Shown here one piece after another: positions 1 to 11,296 of a stretch of 36,770 nucleotides of DNA; position 1 is the stretch's first letter, and each line of letters starts with the position of its first letter. The translations under genes were made by a program, and so were the position numbers. The stretch spans positions 1-36,770 of the forward strand of contig VGDO01000035.1 in assembly GCA_016869645.1 (NCBI GenBank), written 5' to 3'. A model generated the notes under the pieces. That model worked only from the letters and a program-made list of their open reading frames with translations, had not been told where the DNA came from and did no database searches. Origin of the DNA: Alphaproteobacteria bacterium. GTDB lineage: Bacteria > Pseudomonadota > Alphaproteobacteria > SHVW01.

Positions 1-1
1 T

Positions 2-145
2 GCGCGGGGGATTCCACATGTCCGGTTCCAGCTCGAATTCGAGCGGGCGCCGGGCGAGATGGTGATCGACGGGCCTCGTCTGTTGTGCCTGGAGACCTTT
101 GCGCGGATCTACCGCGAGCCGATCTCGGTGCGCAGAGCGGACTGA
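2..145 (+). CDS. 3' end of an unrecognised protein (partial)
   Basis: An open frame enters from the left edge and stops at TGA 143-145, giving about 47 C-terminal residues that end in the sequence REPISVRRAD. The composition (charged and aliphatic residues, rich in GC-ending codons) is like that of neighbouring genes, so I take it as the tail of a real gene. I do not recognise the family, and too little is present to assign a function. The next feature downstream on the same strand is a tRNA gene more than 200 bases away, so this is probably the end of a transcription unit. Confidence 0.5.
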   Translation, partial: ARGIPHVRFQLEFERAPGEMVIDGPRLLCLETFARIYREPISVRRAD

Positions 146-208
146 CGTCCGCCGCCGGTTCCGAACTCTCTCCACCGGTCTGGATTTCGGCGCTCTGCCA
201 GGAAGCTG

Positions 209-235
209 TTGCCTCGTGGCGGTGGGTGCTATAGA
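209..235 (+). promoter_or_regulatory. Candidate promoter upstream of tRNA-Leu
   Basis: TTGCCT at 209-214 and TATAGA at 230-235 resemble -35 and -10 boxes, but the 15-base spacer is short. A perfect GCCCGC/GCGGGC hairpin with an AACC loop (241-256) follows at about the expected transcript start. The tRNA begins about 120 bases further on, so a long leader would have to be removed. The assignment is tentative. Confidence 0.35.
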
Positions 236-358
236 CAGTCGCCCGCAACCGCGGGCGCGTGCCCAGTGGGTTGATCGGGCAAGTTAATCGGGCGGGTCGA
301 GTTCGTCCCTTCCCGCATGTCCGTCGCCATGGCCGCGCCGGCTGGGGCGAGCCGGACG

Positions 359-443
<85 letters not shown>

Positions 444-553
444 GCGTCCGCCCTCGCTGCCCGATGCCAGTTGCACGCGACCGACGATGACAGTGGCGAT
501 GCGCGAGCAGCCGCGCGCGCGCGCCGGATCCGATTGGCCGAGAGTGTGTGGAC

Positions 554-1876
554 ATGCAAGTCACCGAGACCCTGACTGACGGTTTGAAGCGCGAGTTCAA
601 GGTCGTCATCACCGCCAAGGACATCGGCGAGAAGATCGGCCACCGGCTCGACGAGCTGACCCACCAGGTGCGCCTGCCGGGCTTCCGCCCGGGCAAGGTG
701 CCGCGTCGCGTCGTCGAGCAGCGCTACCGCAAGGCCGTGCTCGGCGAGGTGCTCGAGATGGCGGTCGGCGACAGCTCGCGCCAGGCGCTGGCCGAACGCG
801 GCCTCAGGCCCGCGCTGCAGCCGCGCATCGAGGTGACCAAGTTCGATGACGGCAGCGATCTCGAATACACGATGAAGATCGAGCTGCTGCCCGAGATCCA
901 GCCGATGGATTTCGCCAAGCTCGAACTCGAGCGGCTCAAGGCCGAGGTGACCGACGAGGCGATCGACAAGGCGCTGACCACGGTCGCCAAGCGCTTCGGC
1001 AAGACGGAGAAGCTCGCCGAGGCGCGTCCGGCGGAGAAGGGCGACGTGCTGGTCATCGACTTCCTCGGCAAGATCGACGGCGAGGCGTTCGCCGGCGGCG
1101 AAGCCAAGGACCACTACCTCGAGCTCGGCTCGGGACGCTTCATCGAGGGCTTCGAGGATCAGCTGATCGGCAAGAGCGCCGGCGACAAACTGACGGTCAA
1201 CGTGACCTTTCCCGAGCAATACGGCAACGAGAAGCTGGCCGGCAAGCCCGCGACCTTCGACGTCGAGGTCAAGGAGATCCACCAGCGCGTCCAGCAGAAC
1301 ATCGACGACGAGCTCGCCAAGATGGTCGGCGCGCCCGATCTCGCCGGCCTCAAGCAGTCGGTCCGCCAGCAGCTCGAACAGGAGCACCAGCAGCAATCGC
1401 GCTTGCGCCTCAAGCGCCAGCTGCTCGACAAGCTGGCCGATGCGCATCCCTTCACCGTGCCGCCGGGCATGGTCGAATCCGAATTCGAGGCGATCTGGCG
1501 CCAGCTCGCGCAGGACCAGGGCCAGAGCGAGCCCAAGGCGCCGGAAGGGCCCGAGGCCGAAGACTATCGCAAGATCGCCGAGCGCCGCGTGCGGCTCGGC
1601 CTGCTGCTCGCCGAGGTCGGCCGTCTGAACAACATCCAGGTCAACGACCAGGAAGTGCAGCGCGCCATGATGCAGCGGGTCCAGGAATTCCCCGGCCAGG
1701 AACGCCAGGTCCTCGACTTCTACAACAAGAACCCGCAGGCGCTCGCTCATTTGCGCGCGCCGATCTACGAGGAGAAGGTGGTCGACTTCATCGTGGAGAT
1801 GGCCAAGGTCGCCGAGCGCCAGGTGACGACCGAGGAGCTGTTCAAGGCCGACGAGGACGAGGCGGCCAAGGCCTGA
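554..1876 (+). CDS. tig: Trigger factor (ribosome-associated chaperone / prolyl isomerase)
   Basis: This 440-residue protein matches trigger factor over its whole length. Trigger factor docks at the ribosome exit tunnel and shields nascent chains. The N-terminal ribosome-binding domain carries the GFRPGKVP signature near residues 44-51. An FKBP-like peptidyl-prolyl isomerase domain follows (about 155-245), then the helical C-terminal substrate-binding region rich in Gln, Arg and Glu. I chose ATG 554 because it gives the usual start MQVTETL and has GAGAG about nine bases upstream; an in-frame GTG at 548 would add only two residues. It heads the tig-clpP-clpX-lon quality-control cluster, but a 148-base gap before clpP suggests separate transcription. 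Confidence 0.97.
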   Translation: MQVTETLTDGLKREFKVVITAKDIGEKIGHRLDELTHQVRLPGFRPGKVPRRVVEQRYRKAVLGEVLEMAVGDSSRQALAERGLRPALQPRIEVTKFDDGSDLEYTMKIELLPEIQPMDFAKLELERLKAEVTDEAIDKALTTVAKRFGKTEKLAEARPAEKGDVLVIDFLGKIDGEAFAGGEAKDHYLELGSGRFIEGFEDQLIGKSAGDKLTVNVTFPEQYGNEKLAGKPATFDVEVKEIHQRVQQNIDDELAKMVGAPDLAGLKQSVRQQLEQEHQQQSRLRLKRQLLDKLADAHPFTVPPGMVESEFEAIWRQLAQDQGQSEPKAPEGPEAEDYRKIAERRVRLGLLLAEVGRLNNIQVNDQEVQRAMMQRVQEFPGQERQVLDFYNKNPQALAHLRAPIYEEKVVDFIVEMAKVAERQVTTEELFKADEDEAAKA

Positions 1877-1915
1877 CGGCTGTGCCACCGCCCTGCCGGC
1901 GGCAGGATGGCGGTG

Positions 1916-1943
1916 TTGACAGCAGTGCTAGACTAGATCAATA
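1916..1943 (+). promoter_or_regulatory. Candidate promoter for clpP
   Basis: A perfect TTGACA lies at 1916-1921 in the tig-clpP gap. The matching -10 box is unclear: TCAATA at 1938-1943 has a 16-base spacer but is a poor match. The next gene starts at 2025 with AGGAG at 2015-2019 as its ribosome-binding site. Only the -35 element is convincing. Confidence 0.35.
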
Positions 1944-2024
1944 GGCCGGCCGGGACCGGCCGGAGAGGGGCGGCCTCGCGACGGCGCGGCCGCCAGGAGC
2001 AGACGGGCGGGAGCAGGAGCAGCC

Positions 2025-2669
2025 ATGCGCGATCCCCACGAGATCTATATGAACACGCTGGTGCCCATGGTGGTCGAGCAGACCAACCGTGGCGAGCGCG
2101 CTTACGACATCTATTCGCGCCTGCTCAAGGAGCGAATCATCTTCCTGATCGGCCCGGTCAACGACTACGTCTCCTCGCTGGTCTGCGCGCAGCTTCTGTT
2201 CCTGGAATCGGAGAACCCGAGCAAGGACATATCGGTCTATATCAACTCGCCGGGCGGCGTGGTGAGTTCGGGTCTCGCCATGTATGACACAATGCAATAC
2301 ATCCGCCCCGAGGTGTCGACCGTATGCATCGGGCAGGCGGCGTCGATGGGCTCTTTGCTGCTGGCTGGTGGCACCAAAGGCAAGCGTTTTGCGTTACCTC
2401 ATGCGCGCGTCATGATTCACCAGCCCTCGGGCGGCGCCCAGGGGCAGGCGACCGACATCGAGATCCACGCGCGCGAGATCCTGGCGATCCGCGAGCGGCT
2501 CAACCGCATTTATGCCAAGCACACGGGCCAGAAGCTGGAGACGATCGAAACGGCAATGGAACGCGACAAGTTCATGTCGCCCGAAGAGGCGAAGGCGTTC
2601 GGACTGATCGACCAGGTGTTCGTCAACCGGCCGCCGCGCGAGGACGAAAAGGGCAAACCGGCGGCATAA
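2025..2669 (+). CDS. clpP: ATP-dependent Clp protease proteolytic subunit
   Basis: A 214-residue serine peptidase that forms the double-heptameric chamber into which ClpX or ClpA feeds unfolded substrates. The catalytic triad is visible: Ser107 in GQAASMGS, His132 in MIHQPSGG and Asp181 in MERDKFMS. The N-terminus [20 protein letters not shown] is the form common in alphaproteobacteria, where a short propeptide precedes the axial loop. The start at ATG 2025 is supported by AGGAG five bases upstream. Length and motifs are normal, and clpX follows 209 bases downstream on the same strand. Confidence 0.98.
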   Translation: MRDPHEIYMNTLVPMVVEQTNRGERAYDIYSRLLKERIIFLIGPVNDYVSSLVCAQLLFLESENPSKDISVYINSPGGVVSSGLAMYDTMQYIRPEVSTVCIGQAASMGSLLLAGGTKGKRFALPHARVMIHQPSGGAQGQATDIEIHAREILAIRERLNRIYAKHTGQKLETIETAMERDKFMSPEEAKAFGLIDQVFVNRPPREDEKGKPAA

Positions 2670-2754
2670 TCCGGGGCGCAATTGTGGCGGGCGTGGCGCG
2701 GCGGCAACACATGGAGTCGACCGCACGCGTAATACCCCGTAGAGCTATGGAATT

Positions 2755-2787
2755 CCGCTAAGTAGCGGCTTCTGATATTGTTTTTTT
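2755..2787 (+). terminator. Weak hairpin plus T-run between clpP and clpX
   Basis: CCGCT (2755-2759) pairs with AGCGG (2764-2768) around an AAGT loop. A seven-T run follows at 2781-2787, but 12 bases after the stem. That gap is too large for a typical intrinsic terminator, so the AT-rich tract may instead belong to a clpX promoter. Confidence 0.25.
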
Positions 2788-2878
2788 AACCATTGTGCGC
2801 GTAGAATCTGGGCAGTTAACATAGCTGCGGCGCTGGGTGCAGGTATGGTCCTCGGACCCGGCGTGGCACGGAGTGGGC

Positions 2879-4156
2879 ATGAGCAAGTCCGGCGGCGACT
2901 CCAAGAACACGCTTTACTGTTCCTTCTGCGGTAAGAGCCAGCACGAGGTTCGCAAGCTCATCGCGGGCCCGACGGTGTTCATCTGCGATGAATGCGTCGA
3001 ACTGTGCATGGACATCATCCGCGAGGAGCACAAGACGACGCTGGTCAAGTCGCGCGACGGCGTGCCGACGCCCCGCGATATCCGCGCCGTGCTGGACGAC
3101 TACGTGATCGGCCAGATCCACGCCAAGAAGGTTCTCTCGGTCGCCGTCCACAACCACTACAAGCGGCTCGCGCACGGCGCCAAGAACAACGACGTCGAGC
3201 TGGCCAAGTCGAACATCCTGCTGGTCGGGCCGACCGGCTGCGGCAAGACTCTGCTCGCCCAGACGCTGGCGCGCATCATCGACGTGCCATTCACCATGGC
3301 CGACGCGACGACCCTGACCGAAGCGGGATATGTCGGCGAGGACGTCGAGAACATCATCCTCAAGCTGCTGCAGGCCGCCGACTACAATGTCGAGCGCGCG
3401 CAGCGGGGCATCGTCTACATCGACGAGGTCGACAAGATCAGCCGCAAGTCCGACAACCCGTCGATCACGCGCGACGTGTCGGGCGAGGGCGTGCAGCAGG
3501 CGCTGCTCAAGATCATGGAAGGCACGATCGCGTCGGTTCCGCCCCAGGGCGGTCGCAAGCATCCGCAGCAGGAGTTCCTGCAGGTCGACACGACCAACAT
3601 CCTGTTCATCTGCGGCGGCGCTTTCTCGGGCCTGGAGAAGATCATCTCGGCGCGCGGCCGGGGCACCTCGATCGGTTTCGGCGCCGATGTGCGCTCGCCC
3701 GACGAGCGGCGCACCGGCCAGGTGCTGCGCGAAGTCGAGCCCGAGGACTTGCTCAAGTTCGGCCTGATCCCCGAGTTCGTCGGCCGCCTGCCGGTGGTGG
3801 CGACGCTGGAGGATCTCGACGAGGACGCTCTGGTCGACATTCTGACCAAACCGAAGAACGCGCTGGTCAAGCAGTATCAGCGGCTGTTCGAGATGGAGGA
3901 CGTCAAGCTCAAGTTCGCCGAGGACGCGTTGCGCGGCATCGCCCAGAAGGCGATCCTGCGCAAGACCGGCGCGCGCGGCCTGCGTTCCATCATGGAAGGC
4001 ATCCTGCTCGACCCGATGTTCGAACTGCCGGGCTTGGCCGGCGTCGAGGAGATCGTGGTCAACCGCGAAGTGGTCGAGAAGGGCTTGAAACCGCTCTATG
4101 TCCACGGCGAGCGGGCTGAAGAAATGACGTCGACGGCGCGCGGTTCGGCCGGCTGA
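2879..4156 (+). CDS. clpX: ATP-dependent Clp protease ATP-binding subunit ClpX
   Basis: A 425-residue AAA+ unfoldase that recognises tagged substrates and threads them into ClpP. The N-terminal zinc-binding domain has Cys14, Cys17, Cys36 and Cys39. Walker A is GPTGCGKT at 117-124, followed by the pore-loop motif GYVGED and Walker B around [11 protein letters not shown] chose ATG 2879 ([10 protein letters not shown]) because it has GGAG five bases upstream and gives the family's usual N-terminus; an upstream in-frame start at 2837 adds 14 atypical residues. The GC-rich C-terminal tail ends at TGA 4154-4156, well before the lon promoter region. Confidence 0.98.
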   Translation: MSKSGGDSKNTLYCSFCGKSQHEVRKLIAGPTVFICDECVELCMDIIREEHKTTLVKSRDGVPTPRDIRAVLDDYVIGQIHAKKVLSVAVHNHYKRLAHGAKNNDVELAKSNILLVGPTGCGKTLLAQTLARIIDVPFTMADATTLTEAGYVGEDVENIILKLLQAADYNVERAQRGIVYIDEVDKISRKSDNPSITRDVSGEGVQQALLKIMEGTIASVPPQGGRKHPQQEFLQVDTTNILFICGGAFSGLEKIISARGRGTSIGFGADVRSPDERRTGQVLREVEPEDLLKFGLIPEFVGRLPVVATLEDLDEDALVDILTKPKNALVKQYQRLFEMEDVKLKFAEDALRGIAQKAILRKTGARGLRSIMEGILLDPMFELPGLAGVEEIVVNREVVEKGLKPLYVHGERAEEMTSTARGSAG

Positions 4157-4234
4157 TCTGATGCCCGGCCGGGGGCCCGCTGCCCTCCCCGTTGGTCCGC
4201 CTCCCGCGGCCCATTGTCGCCTGCCCGGCGTCCC

Positions 4235-4264
4235 CTTGAACGGAGGGGGAAGCAGGCCAATTAT
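4235..4264 (+). promoter_or_regulatory. Candidate heat-shock-type promoter of lon
   Basis: CTTGAA at 4235-4240 matches the -35 box of sigma-32 (RpoH) promoters. It is followed after 16 bases by CCAATTAT (4257-4264), a fair -10 match in an otherwise GC-rich region. The same bases can be read as TTGAAC (17-base spacer) AATTAT for the housekeeping sigma factor. Lon is a classic heat-shock gene, which supports the reading, but the call rests on sequence pattern alone. Confidence 0.5.
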
Positions 4265-4322
4265 AAACGAAGATTAACAACATGGTTCGACCGGCTCCGT
4301 GAGGATGACCGGCGGCCCGACT

Positions 4323-4329
4323 GGAAGAG
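4323..4329 (+). promoter_or_regulatory. Ribosome-binding site deciding the lon start
   Basis: GGAAGAG lies five bases before ATG 4335. Neither the in-frame GTG 4299 nor ATG 4305 has a comparable site, so translation most likely begins at 4335. Confidence 0.6.
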
Positions 4330-4334
4330 CCCGC

Positions 4335-6734
<2,400 letters not shown>

Positions 6735-6745
6735 AAAGTCACAGA

Positions 6746-6770
6746 GCGCCGCGGAAAATTTCTGCGGCGT
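6746..6770 (+). repeat. Imperfect inverted repeat just after lon
   Basis: CGCCGC (6747-6752) pairs with GCGGCG (6764-6769), and the inner GGAAA/TTTCT arm can extend the stem with one G-T pair. It sits 12 bases after the lon stop codon and immediately before the main terminator, so it may stabilise the lon mRNA 3' end or act as a second hairpin in termination. Confidence 0.5.
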
Positions 6771-6779
6771 TCGAAGAGA

Positions 6780-6818
6780 AAAACCCCGCTCGCATATGCG
6801 AGCGGGGTTTTCGTTTTG
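6780..6818 (+). terminator. Strong intrinsic terminator of lon
   Basis: A perfect 32-base palindrome runs from A6780 to T6811. Its core CCCCGCTCGC pairs with GCGAGCGGGG around an ATAT centre, with flanking AAAA and TTTT, followed by CGTTTT. It is the strongest terminator-like structure in the window and cleanly separates lon from hup. Confidence 0.95.
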
Positions 6819-6920
6819 CGCCAGCATGTTCGCCGCGCACGATGCAAGAAACGCTGAAGTGGCGTGGTGCGACTCGGCGCGAGAAGTGCAGAAAACCTGG
6901 GGATAACTGGACATCTCTGA

Positions 6921-6949
6921 TTGACGCCAGCGCAGGCCGGGGGTTACAT
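6921..6949 (+). promoter_or_regulatory. Promoter of the HU gene
   Basis: TTGACG (6921-6926), a 17-base spacer and TTACAT (6944-6949) form a good housekeeping promoter, with transcription predicted to start near 6957 and a leader of about 65 bases. The -10 sequence is the same as that upstream of tRNA-Asp. Confidence 0.6.
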
Positions 6950-7022
6950 AGCTGGATCTTTGGACACGGTCCGAACGGATCCAACCTCAAAACCTCAATG
7001 TCTCTCGAAGGGGGGCCCCATC

Positions 7023-7298
7023 GTGAATAAGAACGATCTCGTGGCAGCCGTTGCCGATGCGAGCAAGCTGACGAAAGCCGACGCAGCGAACGCGATCGAC
7101 GCGATGACCAGCGTCATCACCAAGTCGCTGCGCAAGGGCACGGAAGTTCGCCTCGTCGGTTTCGGCACCTTCCTTGTGACCAGGCGCGCGGCGTCCGACG
7201 GACGCAATCCGCGCACGGGTGAGAAAATAAAAATTCCAGCGTCCAAGCAGCCGAAGTTCAAAGCCGGTAAGGCACTGAAGGACGCGGTCAACAAATAA
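7023..7298 (+). CDS. hupB: HU-family DNA-binding protein
   Basis: A 91-residue nucleoid protein that dimerises and bends DNA through two beta-arms. The sequence begins [14 protein letters not shown] and carries the HU/IHF signature [20 protein letters not shown] near residues 46-65. It ends in [12 protein letters not shown]. The start is a GTG at 7023, supported by AAGGGGGG at 7008-7015 and by the family's N-terminus; upstream in-frame starts would add non-HU residues. Location directly downstream of lon is the usual arrangement for hupB. HU is more likely than IHF given the N-terminus, though the A or B subtype cannot be decided in organisms with one HU. Confidence 0.95.
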   Translation: MNKNDLVAAVADASKLTKADAANAIDAMTSVITKSLRKGTEVRLVGFGTFLVTRRAASDGRNPRTGEKIKIPASKQPKFKAGKALKDAVNK

Positions 7299-7325
7299 GC
7301 TTCGAAGCGAACCGGGTTTCCGGAC

Positions 7326-7357
7326 ACCGGCCGCCCCGCAAGGGACGGCCGGTTTCC
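7326..7357 (+). terminator. Intrinsic terminator of the HU gene
   Basis: ACCGGCCG (7326-7333) pairs with CGGCCGGT (7346-7353). An inner CCC/GGG pair and one C-A mismatch lead to a GCAA tetraloop (7338-7341), and TTTCC follows the stem. Confidence 0.8.
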
Positions 7358-7386
7358 ATTGGGGGGCCGCTCATTGCGCCCCGTCG

Positions 7387-7415
7387 TTGCAGGATGGACG
7401 TACGCGGCATTACTC
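7387..7415 (+). promoter_or_regulatory. Candidate promoter of tRNA-Val
   Basis: TTGCAG (7387-7392), a 17-base spacer and TTACTC (7410-7415) end 26 bases before the tRNA. The distance and the TTAC-type -10 box match those seen upstream of tRNA-Asp. Confidence 0.45.
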
Positions 7416-7441
7416 TGCTCGGCGCATTGCAGCGTTCGGGC

Positions 7442-7516
7442 GGGCGATTAGCTCAGCGGCAGAGCATCTCGTTTACACCGAGAGGGTCGGCGGTTCGATC
7501 CCGTCATCGCCCACCA
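7442..7516 (+). tRNA. tRNA-Val (anticodon UAC)
   Basis: A 75-nt cloverleaf. GGGCGAT (7442-7448) pairs with ATCGCCC (7506-7512), followed by discriminator A7513 and an encoded CCA (7514-7516). The D-arm is GCTCAGCGGCAGAGC. The anticodon stem TCTCG/CGAGA encloses TTTACAC, with anticodon TAC at 7474-7476. The T-loop TTCGATC is present. Confidence 0.97.
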
Positions 7517-7580
7517 GTTCGCGCGCAGTGCGGCCCGCCGCAACCGCGGCAAGATGCCCCGAAAGCGGTCCCGCTGCTGC

Positions 7581-7608
7581 TTGACAGTGTGGGGGCAGGG
7601 GCTTACAT
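7581..7608 (+). promoter_or_regulatory. Promoter of tRNA-Asp
   Basis: A consensus TTGACA (7581-7586), a 16-base spacer and TTACAT (7603-7608) lie 27 bases before the tRNA. The G-rich spacer and the TTACAT box closely resemble the HU promoter. Confidence 0.6.
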
Positions 7609-7635
7609 GGTGCGCTTCTTCCGCCTGGAGGCGAT

Positions 7636-7712
<77 letters not shown>

Positions 7713-7799
7713 CCATCCCCTCCCATCGATCTCAAGCTCGCTCTCATAGCGTCGCAGCCGTGCCCCCAACGGATAGGGGCTGGTCGCCGGCATGCGCGC

Positions 7800-7828
7800 T
7801 TTCTTTTGTCAGTTCATGTCTTTATACT
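7800..7828 (+). promoter_or_regulatory. Tentative promoter region of the nuo operon
   Basis: An AT-rich island between tRNA-Asp and nuoA contains TATACT at 7823-7828, a good -10 match. The sequence 17 bases upstream (TTTCTT, 7800-7805) is a poor -35 box, and a nearby TTGTCA (7806-7811) is too close. The position about 95 bases before nuoA fits, but the boxes are only half convincing. Confidence 0.35.
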
Positions 7829-7920
7829 CTTTGGCCGTTGCTGACGATGGCGCGGAGGGGGCCTGCCGCCGAGCGCGCATCGTGTCTGCGGATCGACCGG
7901 CGGTATCGGGGACCCCATCG

Positions 7921-8286
7921 ATGGACGATTTGCTCAGGGGCTACCTGCCCATCCTGATTTTCCTGGGCTTGGCTGTGGCAATCGCCGGCATCGCCGTGCT
8001 GGCCTCTTACGTCATCGCCCAGCAGCGTCCGGACTCCGAAAAGCTATCCGCCTACGAGTGCGGCTTCGAGGCATTCGACGACGCGCGCCGGCAGTTCGAC
8101 GTGCGCTTCTACCTCGTGTCCATCCTGTTCATCATCTTCGATCTCGAGGTGGCGTTTCTGTTTCCGTGGGCGATCTCGCTGGGCGACGTCGGCGTCTACG
8201 GCTTCTGGTCGATGTTCATCTTCCTGACCGTGCTGACCATCGGCTTCATCTACGAGTGGAGGAAGGGAGCGTTGGAATGGGAGTGA
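7921..8286 (+). CDS. nuoA: NADH-quinone oxidoreductase subunit A
   Basis: A 121-residue membrane subunit of proton-pumping complex I at the junction of the peripheral and membrane arms. Three hydrophobic segments are visible near residues 8-32, 60-82 and 90-112. The quinone-site loop with its conserved [12 protein letters not shown] stretch, including the family cysteine, lies near 48-60. I chose ATG 7921 because it gives the family's N-terminus and length; longer in-frame extensions upstream look non-coding. A modest GGGGA lies eight bases before it. It overlaps nuoB by ten bases and opens the complete nuo operon. Confidence 0.96.
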   Translation: MDDLLRGYLPILIFLGLAVAIAGIAVLASYVIAQQRPDSEKLSAYECGFEAFDDARRQFDVRFYLVSILFIIFDLEVAFLFPWAISLGDVGVYGFWSMFIFLTVLTIGFIYEWRKGALEWE

Positions 8287-8825
8287 TCTCGCCGCAGCAG
8301 GCAGGCGGCGTGCTTCCGCCGGGCCAGGTCCAGGACGCGCTGCTCAAATCAGTCACCGATGAGCTGCACGACAAGGGTTTCATCGTGGCCCAGCTCGACA
8401 AGCTGGTCGGCTGGGCACGCACGGGCTCGCTGTGGCCGATGACGTTCGGCTTGGCCTGCTGCGCGGTGGAGATGATCCATTCGGCCTGCAGCCGCTATGA
8501 TCTCGACCGCTTCGGCATCGTGTTCCGGCCGAGCCCGCGACAATCCGACGTCATGATCGTGGCCGGAACGCTGACCAACAAGATGGCGCCGCCGCTCCGC
8601 AAGGTCTACGACCAGATGGCCGAGCCGCGTTGGGTGATCTCGATGGGATCGTGCGCCAATGGCGGCGGCTACTATCACTATTCCTATTCGGTGGTGCGCG
8701 GCTGCGACCGCATCGTGCCGGTCGACATCTATGTTCCGGGCTGTCCGCCGACGGCCGAAGCGCTGCTCTACGGCATCTTGCAGCTGCAGAAGAAGATCAG
8801 GCGCACCACGACCATCATGCGATAG
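8277..8825 (+). CDS. nuoB: NADH-quinone oxidoreductase subunit B
   Basis: A 182-residue peripheral-arm subunit that binds cluster N2, the [4Fe-4S] centre passing electrons to quinone. The ligands are the tandem Cys61-Cys62 in GLACCAVEM, Cys126 in GSCANGGG and Cys156 in VPGCPP. The start ATG 8277 lies inside the end of nuoA, preceded by AAGGGAG, which suggests translational coupling. Length and motifs are normal. Confidence 0.98.
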   Translation: MGVISPQQAGGVLPPGQVQDALLKSVTDELHDKGFIVAQLDKLVGWARTGSLWPMTFGLACCAVEMIHSACSRYDLDRFGIVFRPSPRQSDVMIVAGTLTNKMAPPLRKVYDQMAEPRWVISMGSCANGGGYYHYSYSVVRGCDRIVPVDIYVPGCPPTAEALLYGILQLQKKIRRTTTIMR

Positions 8826-8871
8826 CCGGCCTCGGCGGCTTCGAGGCCCTCCACGAGGGACGAAGATCGGA

Positions 8872-9510
8872 ATGAACCAAGCCCTGAAGGAACTCGGCGA
8901 TTACGTCGCGGGCGCGCTGCCGCGCGACGTGTCCGGCGTGAGCGTTGCGCATGACGAGCTGACGCTCGACGTGCCGCGGGAGGCGCTGCTGCGCGTGCTG
9001 ACCTTCCTGCGCGACGACAGCAATTGCCAGTTCAAGGCGCTGATGGACGTGTGCGGCGCCGACTATCCCGAGCGCGAGCAGCGCTTCGACGTCGTCTACA
9101 ACCTCTTGAGCGTCAAGCACAACCAGCGCGTCCGCGTCAAAGTGCGGACCGACGAGGACACGCCGGTGCCGTCGGCCACCGCCGTGTTCAGCTCGGCCGG
9201 CTGGTACGAACGTGAGACCTGGGACCTTTACGGCGTGTTTTTCTCCGACCATCCGGATCTGCGCCGGCTCCTGACCGATTACGGTTTCGAGGGGCATCCG
9301 ATGCGCAAGGATTTCCCGCTCACCGGCTATGTCGAGGTGCGCTATGACGACGAGCAGAAGCGCGTCGTCTATGAGCCGGTCAAGCTCAGCCAGGATTTCC
9401 GCACCTTCGACTTCCTGTCGCCCTGGGAGGGCATGATGCGGCCGGGCGGCCGGGCGGTTCTGCCGGGCGACGAGAAGGCCAATGTCCAGAAGCCGGAGGG
9501 CAAGGCCTGA
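8872..9510 (+). CDS. nuoC: NADH-quinone oxidoreductase subunit C
   Basis: A 212-residue peripheral-arm subunit (30-kDa family) that packs against NuoD near the quinone site. The family signature is visible around residues 107-147: [20 protein letters not shown] followed by [13 protein letters not shown]. It is a separate gene, not fused to nuoD as in enterobacteria. Its stop codon overlaps the nuoD start by one base (TGATG). Confidence 0.97.
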   Translation: MNQALKELGDYVAGALPRDVSGVSVAHDELTLDVPREALLRVLTFLRDDSNCQFKALMDVCGADYPEREQRFDVVYNLLSVKHNQRVRVKVRTDEDTPVPSATAVFSSAGWYERETWDLYGVFFSDHPDLRRLLTDYGFEGHPMRKDFPLTGYVEVRYDDEQKRVVYEPVKLSQDFRTFDFLSPWEGMMRPGGRAVLPGDEKANVQKPEGKA

Positions 9511-10688
9511 TGGCTGAGACCCAGATCAAGCCGCTCACGCTCAACTTCGGGCCGCAGCATCCGGCGGCGCATGGCGTCCTACGCCTCGTGCTCGAGATGG
9601 ACGGCGAGGTGGTCGAGCGTGCCGATCCGCACATCGGCCTGCTCCATCGCGGCACCGAGAAGCTGATCGAGTACAAGACCTACCTGCAGGCGATTCCCTA
9701 TTTCGATCGCCTCGACTACGTCTCGCCGATGTGCCAGGAGCACGCCTTCGCGCTGGCGGTCGAAAAGCTGCTCGGCCTGCAGGTGCCGCCGCGCGGCCAG
9801 TATATCCGCGTGCTGTTCAGCGAGATCACGCGCATTCTGAACCATATTCTCAATCTGACGACCTTCGCGCTCGACGTCGGCGCGATGACGCCGGTGCTGT
9901 GGGGCTTCGAGGAGCGCGAGAAGCTCATGGAGTTCTACGAGCGCGTCTCGGGCGCCCGGCTCCATGCCGCCTATTTCCGTCCGGGCGGCGTCCATCAGGA
10001 CATGCCGGCCGGCATGAAGGCCGACATCCTTGCCTGGGCCGACAAGTTTCCCAAGATCGTCGATGACATGGAAGGGCTGCTGACCGAGAACCGGATCTTC
10101 AAGCAGCGCACCGTCGACATCGGCATCGTCACCGCCGAGCAGGCGCTCGACTGGGGCTTCAGCGGTCCGATGCTGCGCGGCTCAGGCGTGCCGTGGGACC
10201 TGCGCAAGGCGCAGCCCTACGACGTCTACGAAAAGATGGATTTCGACGTGCCGATCGGGCGCAACGGCGACTGCTACAGCCGCTTCCTCTGTCGCATCGA
10301 GGAGATGCGCCAGAGCCTCCGGATCATCCGCCAGTGCCTGGCCGAGATGCCGGAGGGACCGGCGACCGCGCCCGACCAGAAGGTGACGCCGCCGGCACGC
10401 AGCGAGATGAAGCGCTCGATGGAGGCGCTCATCCATCACTTCAAGCTCTACACCGAAGGATACCACGTGCCGCATGGCGAGACCTACACGGCGGTCGAGG
10501 CCCCCAAGGGCGAGTTCGCCGTGTACCTGGTCGCCGACGGCACCAACCGGCCGTACCGCTGCAAGATCCGGGCGCCGGGCTTCGCCTTTCTCCAGGCGAT
10601 GGATTTCATGTCCAAGGGCCACATGCTCGCCGACACGGTGGCGATCATCGGTTCCATGGACATCGTCTTTGGCGAGATCGACCGATGA
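9510..10688 (+). CDS. nuoD: NADH-quinone oxidoreductase subunit D
   Basis: A 392-residue subunit of the 49-kDa family, evolutionarily related to the large subunit of NiFe hydrogenases, which forms the quinone-binding cavity with NuoB. The N-terminus shows [15 protein letters not shown] and the invariant [14 protein letters not shown]. The C-terminus ends in DIVFGEIDR, as is usual for alphaproteobacteria. No hydrogenase-type nickel-binding cysteines are present, as expected. It overlaps nuoE by four bases (ATGA). Confidence 0.98.
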   Translation: MAETQIKPLTLNFGPQHPAAHGVLRLVLEMDGEVVERADPHIGLLHRGTEKLIEYKTYLQAIPYFDRLDYVSPMCQEHAFALAVEKLLGLQVPPRGQYIRVLFSEITRILNHILNLTTFALDVGAMTPVLWGFEEREKLMEFYERVSGARLHAAYFRPGGVHQDMPAGMKADILAWADKFPKIVDDMEGLLTENRIFKQRTVDIGIVTAEQALDWGFSGPMLRGSGVPWDLRKAQPYDVYEKMDFDVPIGRNGDCYSRFLCRIEEMRQSLRIIRQCLAEMPEGPATAPDQKVTPPARSEMKRSMEALIHHFKLYTEGYHVPHGETYTAVEAPKGEFAVYLVADGTNRPYRCKIRAPGFAFLQAMDFMSKGHMLADTVAIIGSMDIVFGEIDR

Positions 10689-11296
10689 GCGCTGCATCCC
10701 ACGGGCCGGCGCCGGAGCAGCCGGCCAGCTTCGACTTCACTGCCGAGAACATGGAGCGGGCGAAGCGGATCATCGCGAAATACCCGCAAGGACGCCAACA
10801 GAGCGCGGTCATTCCGCTGCTCGACCTGGCGCAGCGCCAGCATGGCTGGGTGACCAACGCGATCATCGAAAAGGTCGCTCAAATCCTCGAGCTCGCGCCG
10901 ATCCGCGTGCGCGAGGTCGCGACCTTCTACACCATGTTCAACATGAGGCCGGTCGGCCGGCATCACGTGCAGATTTGCACGACGACGCCCTGCTGGCTGC
11001 GCGGTTCCGACGACATCGTCGCGGCGTGCAGCAAGGCGCTCGGCATCGGCCTCGGCGAGACCACGGCTGACGGACAGTTCACGCTGGGCGAGGTCGAGTG
11101 CCTCGGCGCCTGTGTCAACGCGCCGATGATGCAGATCGGCGACGCGTATTACGAGGATCTCGACGCCGCCTCGACCGTGCGCATCCTGGACGACCTCAAA
11201 GCAGGGCGAAAGCCCAAGCCCGGTCCCCAGGTTGCGCGCCAGACCTCGGCTCCGATCTCGGGGCTCACAACGCTCAAGGGGAACGGGAGCTCCTGA
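10685..11296 (+). CDS. nuoE: NADH-quinone oxidoreductase subunit E
   Basis: A 203-residue subunit of the 24-kDa thioredoxin-like ferredoxin family, carrying [2Fe-2S] cluster N1a in the NADH-oxidising module. The ligands are Cys98 and Cys103 in CTTTPC and Cys139 and Cys143 in CLGAC. The C-terminal tail, rich in Lys, Pro and Thr (about 165-203), is typical of alphaproteobacterial forms. The start overlaps nuoD by four bases, and the TGATG at its end overlaps the nuoF start by one. Confidence 0.97.
   Translation: MSAASHGPAPEQPASFDFTAENMERAKRIIAKYPQGRQQSAVIPLLDLAQRQHGWVTNAIIEKVAQILELAPIRVREVATFYTMFNMRPVGRHHVQICTTTPCWLRGSDDIVAACSKALGIGLGETTADGQFTLGEVECLGACVNAPMMQIGDAYYEDLDAASTVRILDDLKAGRKPKPGPQVARQTSAPISGLTTLKGNGSS

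Noticed and set aside
2995..3260. ClpX Walker A reads GPTGCGKT, with Cys where Ser is more usual
   Set aside because: The position is variable in P-loops and Cys is compatible with nucleotide binding; not evidence of altered function.
6898..6906. TGGGGATAA, one mismatch from a DnaA box
   Set aside because: A single imperfect box in a GC-rich intergenic region; no cluster and no AT-rich unwinding element, so no origin is claimed.
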